Assembly: GCF_019175285.1 (NCBI RefSeq) | Contig: NC_056525.1 | Location: 127,972,115 to 128,036,114, forward strand | Source of the DNA: Sceloporus undulatus | Taxonomy: Eukaryota; Chordata; Lepidosauria; Squamata; Phrynosomatidae | Reading direction: 5' to 3' | DNA: 64,000 nucleotides | Shown: positions 1 to 10,300 of the stretch, piece by piece | Position numbering within the stretch: the stretch's first letter is position 1 | Layout: each line of letters begins with the position of its first letter | Program-made: the position numbers and the translations under genes | Notes under the pieces: generated by a model | Seen by the model: the letters and a program-made list of their open reading frames with translations, nothing else | Told to the model about the DNA's origin: nothing | Database searches by the model: none

Positions 1-98
1 ACATGTCCCACTCACAAGCACGCTTAGCATTTGAAACAGAACAGGCATTCTCCTGGAGGGTTTCCCACAGGGTTGCCATAAGCCAGAAATTCTGACAT

Positions 99-300
99 AC
101 TCCAGCTCCCAGAATTCCATAGCCTTGAGACATAGAAGAGTCGGGCTTTGAGTTCTGGTCCCCACAACACACTCCAGCTCCCAGAATTCCATAGCCTTGA
201 GACATAGAAGAGTCGGGCTTTGAGTTCTGGTCCCCACAACACACTCCAGCTCCCAGAATTCCATAGCCTTGAGNNNNNNNNNNTCAGAAAAGATTTAAAG
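99..300. repeat. 72-bp tandem repeat broken by an assembly gap
   Basis: A unit beginning ACTCCAGCTCCCAGAATTCC starts at 99, 171 and 243, a period of 72 bp with near-perfect identity. The third unit runs into ten N at 274-283, so the true copy number is unknown and the array is probably collapsed. Confidence 0.9.
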
Positions 301-464
301 CATTGCCAGCCAAACTGGGTTACTTCTCCAGTGTGGATGCAGCGTGATGGGCTCCCTCCTGGGCTCCCTTTTGCCTCCCCCTCAGCCCCCCCCCATGGCC
401 CCCACAAGTCCTGCCTTCCCTCTTGTTGGGAAATGCAGGCCTGGCCAAGGGGGGAGTTGGGCAC

Positions 465-465
<1 letters not shown>

Positions 466-497
<32 letters not shown>

Positions 498-750
498 GAG
501 GAGGAGGGGGAGAAAAAAGAAGGGAAAGGAGAAAGAAGAAAAGGAGAAGAAAGAAGAAGAATAGGAAAAAAGATAAAAAGAAGAGGAGGAGGAACGGGAA
601 GAAAAGGAAGAGGAGGAGGAGGAGGGGAAAGAGGAAGAGAAAGAGGGGAAGAAAAATAGGAGGAAGAGGAGGGGGAAGAGAAAGAGGGTAGGAAAAGGAA
701 TAAGAGGAGGAGGAGGGAAAGAGGAAGAGAAACAGGGGGGAAAAGAGGAA
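466..750 (+). repeat. (CAA)n followed by a long polypurine tract
   Basis: A (CAA)n run at about 466-496 passes into about 250 bases of nearly pure A/G on the + strand (GGA, GAAGAA and similar words). The long open frames here in several phases are simple-repeat artefacts, not genes. Such tracts can form triplex DNA; that is general knowledge, not shown here. Confidence 0.9.
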
Positions 751-759
751 GCAGCTTGC

Positions 760-1003
760 CTGCAATTTGCAAAGCCCTCTCCAGGCTCCAGCCTTGGGCC
801 CGCGCGAGGCTCGAAAGAGAGGAAGCTCCTCCTCTTCAGGCTGGCTGGCCAATGGGGAAGACTGGAGCTGGGGCAGGCTCCTGCAGCAGGAGCAGGCTGT
901 CCAGCCATTGGCCAGGCAGCCTGAACAGCAAGAACCTCGCGCCCCCCTTTATGGAGCCTCGCGCCCCCCCTGGGGGGCGCACCTCACTATTTGAGAAACA
1001 CTG
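760..1003. mobile_element. hAT DNA transposon, right end
   Basis: The stretch ending TTTGAGAAACACTG at 1003 reads, on the other strand, as CAGTGTTTCTCAAA, a hAT-type terminal repeat. It is followed by CTTTACAG, which matches the DIRS sequence expected there and could be the right-hand copy of an 8-bp target-site duplication. The left terminus is not visible, so the start given is only where the unique GC-rich sequence begins. The element probably interrupts the DIRS remnant next to it. Confidence 0.5.
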
Positions 1004-3224
1004 CTTTACAGGGTCTCATCCTCGAACGCTCCCTGGGTGGCCTCTCACCCTCGCCAGAATTCCGCGATTGTCGAGGGAGCCCAGCACACTTCGACTCAGT
1101 GCCAATCTTCTCTCCCCTTGGATAAGGAGGCCAAGAAGATTGACGCCCTCGCGAGGAAGGCCTATATGGCGTTGGCTCTGGCGGTGAAAGCCATAAATTA
1201 CACGGCCTGCATGGGGGCCTATATCCTCATGGAAGGAATCTCCCCGATCATCCCTGATGTCCCTGATGACGCGCAGCGCACCTTGGCGGAGATCAGGGAT
1301 GAAACCCACTCAATCGAAAGCTGGCTGATCACCGCATCCAGGAATGTGGCGGACTGCTCTGGTAGGGTCATGGCAGCTTCCATCGCGCTGCGACGACACG
1401 CCTGGCTCCGCGGATTGGACCTGAATCAGGGTGTTCAAGCCACAATTGAGGAGATGCCCATCAACGACTCGGGACTCTTCCACGCCGACACGGACGATAA
1501 ACTAAACAGAAAGTTTAGGATGAAGGCGGCGGCTAGGAAGCACGACATGTCCGCCCCCGGCACTCCCCAATTTCGGAAGCGATTGAGTCCCTGGCATCAC
1601 CAACAAGGTCAGTCCCAGAGACCATTTTACCAGGACCGCCAGTTTCAGCAACTGGGCTCCCAGCGGCATAGGTACCCATCCCAATCCTCCCCAAGTACCG
1701 TAAGGCTCGGAGGCAGGATGCTGACCAGTCCAAGATGAGGGCATGAAGTCCCCCTGCGCACTTCGTTTCTCCTATCCCTTACTTTTTGAACATTCTTCGG
1801 CCTTTTGTCACCATATGGGCCTCTATCACTACCAACTCCTGGGTCTTAAACATCGTCCGAAGGGGGGCTCAATTCCTTTTTGCGGTACTGAATGTTTGGC
1901 ATGGTAACTTTAGCTTCCATTTTGCCTTTGCTTCACCAGGACCTTTGGTTCGCAACGGTAGACCTGAAGGATGCTTATTTCCATGTAGGAATTCGGGAGT
2001 CCCACCAGAGATTCCTCGCCTTCGCCATCGGCTCCGCCGCTTATCAATACAACGTCCTGCTGTTCAGCCTGGCCATGGCTCCGAGGGTCTTCACAAAGTG
2101 CATGGCCCCGGTGGTGGCTTACCTCCACCAGAAGGGCTTCAGGGTCTTCCCGTACCTGGACAACTGGCTATTTGCAGCTCCCTCACAGGATGAGCTGCAG
2201 GATGCGATCCGCTTCGCACTGGACCTCCTGTCAGCCCTAGGACTGATTGTCAACCTAGAAAAGTCTCATCTAGTGCCGGCCAAGCAGGTCCGTTTCATCG
2301 GCTCCATTCTCGACTCCAAAGAATGCACCGCGTATCTGCCACAGGATTGCTTCCTGGCATTGTCGGTGGCAGTAAAGGCTGTCCGGGCCCACAGGAGAGT
2401 AAGGGCCAGAGACATCCAGGTGGCCCTGGGGCACATGGCGTCCACGACGTTTGTAACCCCATGGGTGAGACTCCGGCTGAGGCCGCTCCAATTGTGGTTC
2501 CTGTCGGTCTTCAACCCCATGATGGACCTTCCGGAAAGATGGCTCACCGTGCTGAGACTGGTCGCCACTTCCCTACTGTGGTGGCTAGACTCCCGCAACA
2601 TCTGTGTTGGCATGCCCTTCGTCCAGCCGCAGCCACAATTGACCCTGACGACGGATGCGTCGATGGAAGGTTGGGGCGCCCACCTGTTGGACTTGTGTGT
2701 AAGGGAGAGGTGGTCCCGGCAAGAGGGTGCTCTCCACATCAACGCACTCAAGATGTTAGCTGTGGAAAAAGCGTTGAAGGCCTTCGAATCCAGCATCACA
2801 GGCAAGGTAGTCCTTCTGAGAACGGACAACACAACTGTGAAGTACTATGTTAACAAGCAAGGAGGTATCAAGTCGAGGACACTCTTGGACATTACCCTGA
2901 GAATCTGAGACTGGTGCATCCGAAGATGCATTCTTCACCCCTCAAATCGACCTATTTGCGATGGCCTCCAACAGTCATTGTCCCCAGTTCTGTTCTAGAA
3001 TGCGACACAAGAGATCCCTTGGAGACGCGTTCGCCTTCGATTGGTCCGGGGAGAGTGGGGTGGGCGGAGCTACCACCAAAAAGTTTCTATATGTTGCAAA
3101 GTGTACTTTGCCCAGTGATTCTAGAAGTTTCCAAACAGCACTGCTCAGGCACACTGAAACCCATTTGTATGTATTCGCAGATGACCACTCGAAGAAATAC
3201 TGTTACAGGTAAGTAACGTGTCAA
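1004..3224 (+). mobile_element. DIRS retroelement remnant (broken)
   Basis: A fossil tyrosine-recombinase retroelement of the same family as the nearly whole copy at about 38.0-44.3 kb. Its parts are the end of the gag-like region (about 1.0-1.75 kb), reverse transcriptase and RNase H (about 1.8-3.05 kb) and a right terminal repeat (about 3070-3224), which matches the right terminal repeat of the larger copy. No recombinase part is seen. It is broken in several places and more diverged than the larger copy, so it is probably older. Confidence 0.88.
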
Positions 3225-3395
3225 TATATACACACATATACATATACATATACAAATACACACACACACACACACACACACAAACTGTGGAGCAGCCGAA
3301 AGTGTAATGCTGCATGTATATGCTTACACACACATCTTTGTGTGTGTGTGTGTGTGTGTGTATACGCACATATACATATACATTCCCCCCACCCC
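3225..3395. repeat. (TA/CA)n ... (TG)n microsatellites in inverted arrangement
   Basis: Alternating TA/CA with a pure (CA)n run at about 3257-3281, then about 60 bases later a (TG)n run at about 3340-3361 with TATAC words on the far side. The two runs are complementary and could fold into a hairpin; alternating purine-pyrimidine DNA can also adopt Z-form. It abuts the right end of the DIRS remnant. Confidence 0.85.
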
Positions 3396-3599
3396 CCACA
3401 CACAAAAGGTTTCTGCTTTATCTCGGTCAGTGGAAAAATCGCTCCCCAGCCCCGGCGGTTGTCCTGAAAGGGGAAAGGGCCAACGGAAAGAGATGGGGGA
3501 AATTCCAGCGCAGCATCATGGGCAATTTGTAACCCGGTGGTCTTCAGGAGAACCAGCGGATTGGATGTACACACCAGCCAAAGCAGCAGAGGTTTCGCA

Positions 3600-3800
3600 T
3601 TGGCCATCAATACGGATCCCGTGAATCCACTAATTTTGCGGATTCGCAAAACGGATTAGCCGGCTGCCTTCAGTTCGGAACCCCACCGTGAATACGCATT
3701 GGCCAAAGCGTATTCACGTTATATTGCATTGGTCAATACGTATTCTGAGCTCACAGGTATGGAACACCAATGCGATATAACGCAAATACGCATCAACCAA
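3600..3800. repeat. Unclassified repeat with a 26-bp-arm hairpin
   Basis: The arms at 3708-3733 and 3766-3791 are inverted copies with only a few mismatches, separated by about 32 bases. The same short words (CGTATT, GCATTGG, AATACG) recur over the whole stretch. It looks like a small foldback element or a degraded palindromic repeat; I cannot assign a family. Confidence 0.5.
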
Positions 3801-4111
3801 TGCGAACTGACCCTACTTCTGTGCCCTGTGTGGAAAAGTCCATTGACTGTCCAAAACAAACCCACACCAACACATCTGCTGGTCATGCTAGCTGAGGAGT
3901 TCTGATTATTTAGCCACAGAAGTAATATTTTCAAGTTCTGTTTTTCCCCCCCAGCCCATTCAGTGACTAAATATCATTTCAAGGAGGAAAGTAGGTAATC
4001 CACAGTCCTGAGACCAATCGTGCCTCGGTGAAGCCAGCAGGATTCTACATTCTAGTTGCACTTGCTTGCCTTGGGACCTGACTGGGCTTCTTCTCTGCCG
4101 TCTTTGCTCAG

Positions 4112-7100
4112 ATGAGAAACCTGATGAGAAGTGGATCCTTTTTGATGGCCCCGTTGACACATTGTGGATTGAGAGCATGAACTCAGTCATGGATGACAAC
4201 AAAGTGCTGACGCTGATCAATGGTGAGAGGATTGCCATGCCTGAGCAGGTGAGCCAGCAATCCGTCCCCAGCTGGTCTCTGGGTTGTCATCCCCAGCTGA
4301 TCTCTGCTCAGGATGGATGGTTACTTTCTTTTCCTTCCCTGCTGCAGGTGTCTTTGTTGTTTGAGGTGGAAAACCTTGCAGTAGCCTCTCCTGCCACAGT
4401 CTCCCGGTGTGGAATGGTGTACACAGATTACAGCGACTTGGGCTGGAAGCCATACGTCCTTTCCTGGATTGAGAAGCGCCCAAAGGTACTTTAAGGGAGA
4501 AGTGGAAATTTGTGGTTGGTGCAGTTTGGGGATTGTACAAAGGTGCCCCAACAGAAACAGTAGCTCCCAGCAGCTACCTAGCCCTTGCAGAGGTAAGATC
4601 TCCACATTCCCTCTTGTCATGCTCATGCCATCACTCCAACCCTGGTACTGCTCTCACTGATGCAGCCATCCCAGAACACATCCATTGCTCTGTCTGCAAA
4701 AGCCCAATATACCAGAAAGAAAAGGGATCCAGACTGTGGGTGGGTGAGTGGAAAACAGGGTGAGAGAGACAACAGGGGAGCTCCAAAGCATGTTTAGAAG
4801 GCAAACTGTGGGTTCACTCAAAACTGGATGGAGAGGAGCTTGGCGGAGAATGAGTTATGGTGAGGAGAAAGGTGGATCAGGAATTAAATTAAAGAGATGG
4901 CATTCGATTACCTGGCTCTGCTAAGAAGCTGCAAGGGAGTTTAATCTTCATCTGTCTCTTCTCAGGCTGAAGTGGAAACCCTGCAGCGTATGTTTGACAA
5001 ATTCACCAATAAGATCCTGAACTTCAAGAAGGAGAACTGCCAGGAGCTTGTCCCCATCTCTGAATACAGCGGGATTGTGGCTCTCTGCAAACTCTTCTCA
5101 TCCCTGACCTCTTCAGAGGAAGGGGTAGGGAGCAGACAAAGCTTGTTCCTCTGCCCTGCATTCCCTCAGGCTCCTTAGAAACTTCTAGAGAAATAGCAAC
5201 CTCTTTTTCGGTCAGGCATGCTAGGTTGCCCCATGTTTTCAAAATGCAGATCTAAATATTAACATCTGACTTTCTAACTATGTCTTTCGAGCACTTACTC
5301 TTGCTATGTCTCAAACTCTGATGCTTCAGCAGCAGCACCACAGAATTGTGCTTATGTTGACCTGTAGTCTTCCTATATATTCTAGTTTTTCAAAACTGTT
5401 AGCAACAGTGGAACACTCTCCCTTGGAGGGTGGTGGAGTCTTCCTTGGAGGTCTTTAAACAGAAGCTGGTTGGCCATCTGTCAGGGATGCTTTGATTGAG
5501 AGTTCCTGCATGGCAGAATGGGGGTTGGGCTGGATCAGGGCCGTTGGGGTCTCTTCCAATTCTATGATTCTATGACTGCCCCAGAAATATCTGTCTGGAA
5601 GACATAAACCTCCCCTTCATGCTCTGAATATATTGCCTTCTGGCTGCCTAGATACTATGTACTAAAGCTCTCACTGTCTCTTACCACTACCTATGTTGGG
5701 TGGGGCTGGTGGAAATTGTAGGCCAAAACACCTGGCAAGTCAAAGGTTCCCTGCTGTGTGTCTGTGAACCTCTGGGCAGCCCTGTTTCTCTAGTCCCAAG
5801 TATTTACCTCCCTCAGTGCTCTGAGTCCATCAGCCAGCAGGTTTCCTGTGCTTAATTTTTATGTTCTTTCCTTCCAAGCTGAATCCCACAGACAGTGAAA
5901 ACTACACAACGGTGGTGGAAATGTATTTCATCTTCAGCTTGATATGGTCCCTTTGTGCAGCAGTGGATGAGGAAGGTCGGAAGAAGATAGACAATTTCCT
6001 TCGAGAGATGGAAGGCTCCTTCCCTAACAAGGTCACTTGGATTTCCTTGCTACAGGGGGAAAAGGGTGACATGGCTGGGCCAGGCCTAGCAGCTTTGGTC
6101 TGTTGCCCCTCACAGCCCTCATCTCTCAAGTTTCTGGTCTGTGCAGGGCTTAAAAATAGTGACACTCTCCATTCTCCATTTGGGGCCCACCTTTACCTGC
6201 AAAAAGGCTTAAGAAAAAAAGCAGTGACACCCCTGTTTGAGGCAAGTAATCAGAAGGAAGGACCTTCCCAGCCCTCTCTGGAGTAGCTTCCAGAGACTGA
6301 ACCTGGGACCTTCTGTTTGCAAAACATGCTGTCTGCTACAGAGTGTTTGCAGCAACTTCCAGCCCAAATTTGAAACCCTTCCACCACCTGAGAGGCAGTG
6401 ATGTAGTCTCTCAGGAAAAAAGCAAAACTGGAAAATGTCCCTGTGCTGTAACAAAAAACTGTAGAAATTTATTGTCTTGAATATTTTTAATAATGTAAAG
6501 AGAGTAACAGATAATTTCCTTGTTTTTAACAACAAAAAACAACCCTTGGCTAAACCTCAAAGAAAACTGTTTTCTCAAAGGTCACATATCAGAATTGTAC
6601 TGATATGCCTCAAGTTTAGTTTTCTTTTGTATAGGTATAACAATAACACTTTTAGCTTCACTCACACACTTCCTACATTACTTACCAGATCACATTTGGA
6701 CTTGCCTATTTGCACTTGTGACTTACTGTGGCAAGAGATTTTGTGAAATAGAAACAGACTTAACATTTTGTTCATTTGGTAGTCTGTTCCTCTAAATCGG
6801 TGGTTCCCACCCTGTGGGTCGGGACCCCCTTGGGGGTCGAACGACCATTTCACAGGGGTCACCTAAGACCATCTGAAAACACATATTTGCATGTAGCAAT
6901 GAAAATAATTGTATGGTTGGGGGTCACCACAACATGAGAAACTGTATTAAAGGGTCATGGCATTAGGAAGGTTGAGAATCACTGCTCTAAATGCTAGGGT
7001 TTGTTAATGCTTGTCTGCTTAGAAGAATAGCTAGAATTTCATATTCCATATTTAATCTATCTAATATGACTGATTGCAGTGCAGCAGCCCAGACAATGAG

Positions 7101-7385
7101 AGAGGTGGATATAGATATTAGACACAGAGAAGGTGTGGAAAATATTCCAGAGAAAAATGTCACCTCACATTTTTGTGAGGAAGATCCTGCATTCTTTGTT
7201 TAGCCTGGGGCACATTCTACTGTTGTGGTCCTTGTGCCAGAAGTAACTGCAAAAAGTCCATCCACCTGACAAGTTCACTTCCTTCCCTCCCAGGACACTG
7301 TCTACGAGTATTATGTTGACCCCAAGCGGAAGCAGTGGTCTTCTTTTGAAGATAAGCTCCCCAAGATGTGGCGATACCCACCCCA
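4112..7385 (+). CDS. DNAH2: DNAH2 module: end of AAA2 and AAA2-AAA3 link
   Basis: Exons 4112-4248, 4348-4485, 4966-5124, 5879-6031 and 7294-7385 encode fragment residues 1-226. The first two carry the AAA2 strand with [19 protein letters not shown] and the sensor-like [13 protein letters not shown], both highly conserved among axonemal heavy chains. The next two ([12 protein letters not shown]..., [18 protein letters not shown]...) form the AAA2 small domain and linker. The last ends within a His codon completed by the next exon. Introns are short except at 6032-7293, which holds a SPIN-like hAT copy. Confidence 0.93.
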
Positions 7386-10300
7386 GTGAGTAAACCATCT
7401 CATATTTTTCCCCATAGGCAGCAGCCTATGGCCCAGCACTCTGGTCTATGCCAATCCTGGCCAGTGAAGGAAGGGTTTACAGTGAGTGCAGCTGAATCCA
7501 CAAGGCGATCATCTGTTCTCATGGGTCTTGTGTCCACAGCTTGAAAAAAAGTACAGTTGGTCCTCCTGATCCATGCATTTTTATCCATGGATTCAAGCAT
7601 CCATGGCTTGAAAATATTTTTTAAAAGTATAAATTGCAAGTAGGAAACCTTGATTTTCCATTTTATATTAGAGACACCATTTTCCTTTTCCATTATATTT
7701 CATGGGACTTGAGCATCCACGGATTTTGCTGGGGAGGGGTGCTGGAACCAAACCCCAGTGGATAACAAGAACCCACTGTAACTATTTTGGATGTGATTGT
7801 CAAAATCCCCTGGCCAGCACAGACATAGACAAAAAAAAACCAAAACAAAACAAAACAAAAAACCCCAAACACACTATTATTCCAAGATCTGGTTCTCTCC
7901 AGTAGATGCAAGACAGAAAACAGAGGGCCATTAGTGCGTAATTCGCTTACAGTAGTTGCTGCCGTAAGATGTGGCAATAGGTTTGGGTGGCTTGAGGAGG
8001 AGGGGGTGGTAAGGGATGGTGGATAGATGGGCTATTCATGGCTGAAAGGCAGCCATAGAAGGATGGTCAGTTTCCAGGGGGCATCTCATTGGCTGCTTTG
8101 GGATGCAATGGCTATTGGACTAGTTGGATGCTTGACTTGATTCAGGAAGGCTTTGCTTATGTTCATGTGTTAAAGAAAGTGAGCTAGAGAAGGAGGATTT
8201 CTTCTCTGTATGTGTACATTTATTTGTGGGGATGGAGGATTCACTCCCCTGGCTGATCTTTATCTCTTTTGCCTTTGTTTCTCACAGCCATGACAGTAAG
8301 CTAGCAAAAGGAAGAGGATCTCTCTGATCATCTCCTTCCTGTAGTTGCACCCCTCCCTGCCCCCATCTTGGCTCGTCTGTTGCCCATATCCAATTCCTTC
8401 CTGGTACCCAGCAGCCTGACTTTGCAGTGCCACTGAGTCGTACGGCTGGTTTTGTTGCTTGAGCTTGTGGCTCGGATCCATTTCCCACCTCTTCCTCCCT
8501 AATCCGATCAGTGGCCTGAAATTACTGGAATGTGGTCCCAGGGCTGACACAGGCGGCTGGCCACCCGCGTCAAGAGCCAGGCGGAGGGACAAGCCTTCAT
8601 TAACGGTGGCTTCCTTCCAAACTGTCAGGTTCCAGCGGGGGGTGACAGCTGCACGAATTGTGTCTCGTGTCGGATGTCTTCATGCATTTAGACCAATGTC
8701 ATTTGCAAAACTGTGACAGCCACATCCAAAAGGACCATAGTGGCACTTGGGGCTAACACCATGTATTCTCCCTGCAGGAGGGAAGATAGTCTGGAGCTGT
8801 CCTCTTTCTTTTCATGCTGAGCAGGGGTCTCCTGATTTTCTTCCTAGTGCTCCCTTCTATAAGATCATTGTCCCAACTGTGGATACCATGCGATACAACT
8901 ACCTTGTCAACGCCCTCATATCCAACCAGAACCCAGTGTTGCTCGTCGGCCTGGTGGGCACAGGGAAGACCTCTATTGCACAGGGTGTTCTTCAGTCCCT
9001 TGACAGCACCAAGTGGGCCGTGCTGGTCATCAACATGTCCGCACAGGTAATTGGGGAAAGAAGGAGTTGATGTATCACATCTTCGGATGTTGTGAAGTTT
9101 TCTGGGAAAAGCTGGCTTCTCAGCCACATCATACTTGCAGCAAGCCAGACCCAGGTCTACAGAAGGGAAGCCTGACCCTTAACATGTCTTCTTTCACTCC
9201 TGCAGACAACCTCAAACAATGTCCAGAGCATCATTGAGAGCCGTGTAGAGAAGCGCACCAAAGGTGTCTATGTGCCCTTGGGTGGGAAGAGCATGATAAC
9301 CTTCATGGATGACCTTAATATGCCTGCCAAGGATCAGTTTGGCTCCCAACCCCCACTGGAGCTGCTCCGTCTTTGGCTGGACTATGGCTTCTGGTATGAC
9401 CGGTCTAAGCAGACCATCAAGTATGTCAAGGTGAGGCACGTTGGCAGGCAAGGATCTGGTTTCAGCAGAGGCCACCAGACCTTCCTCCTGTGGGATTCCA
9501 GTCATTGGGCTACAGCTCCATCCTCAGGGCAAGGTCAGCCTTGCTTTCTGCCACACTCTAAAAAGACTGCTCTCTTGCTTATCATTGCTCAAGGCCAAGT
9601 GAGATGGCATGTTAGGTGTTTCAGTGCAGGAAACAACTTTTCTCCCTTGAAATAGCAACTGTGTAAGGAGAAGAAGGTTCAGGATTGGGACCCTGATGCG
9701 TGAGGAATAGAGGTTGAAATCTTTGTCCTGCAGGGATGTTAGCAGTTTTGGCAACAACGTCTTTGGTCTTGAATTCTGCGCCACTACTCCTGCTCTTGTG
9801 GCTTTTACTGAAAAGAAAATGTCTAGACACACATTAAATACAATCATGCTGTTAACGTATCATCTAGTTAGCCTCCCCCCCTCCCTCCACTTGTTTGAAA
9901 ACTCAGCAACCTGTGAGAAGAGACCATTTGTGCCTGGAATAATTGTCCTCAATGCTTTCTGAGAAGCTGTGCATCTGAATTTCAAGAGCGGTTGGGTACC
10001 AGAGGGAGCGGGGTGTCTGAGAAGCATCTTCCTGCCTCCTGGCTGGAGCACTGGCACGTGCCTCCGCAGCTATTACAGCCTCCACTTCCATTCAGGGCCC
10101 CAATTTGTATGCTGCCTGCCTCCCCTCCACCCCCTTCATGGGTCCCTCTGGACCGCTTAGTGTGCCACTACTAAAACACTTTTATGGAAAGGGAGAAAGG
10201 CGGTGTGGTAGGGGAACTGTGAGTTGGCGGGGGGGAGAGAAATTCCTTTATTTTCTTTTGGTTTTAATCTATGCCTGTTTGTCTTCCCCTCAGGACATGT

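Noticed and set aside
24-908. Long Ser/Phe- or Lys/Arg-rich open frames on both strands
   Set aside because: They are translations of the (CAA)n and polypurine tract and change composition with frame; no domain or splice context.
4249-4347. Read-through of the first intron as coding
   Set aside because: The frame is open, but the product differs from dynein there and clean GT/AG borders restore the conserved sequence.
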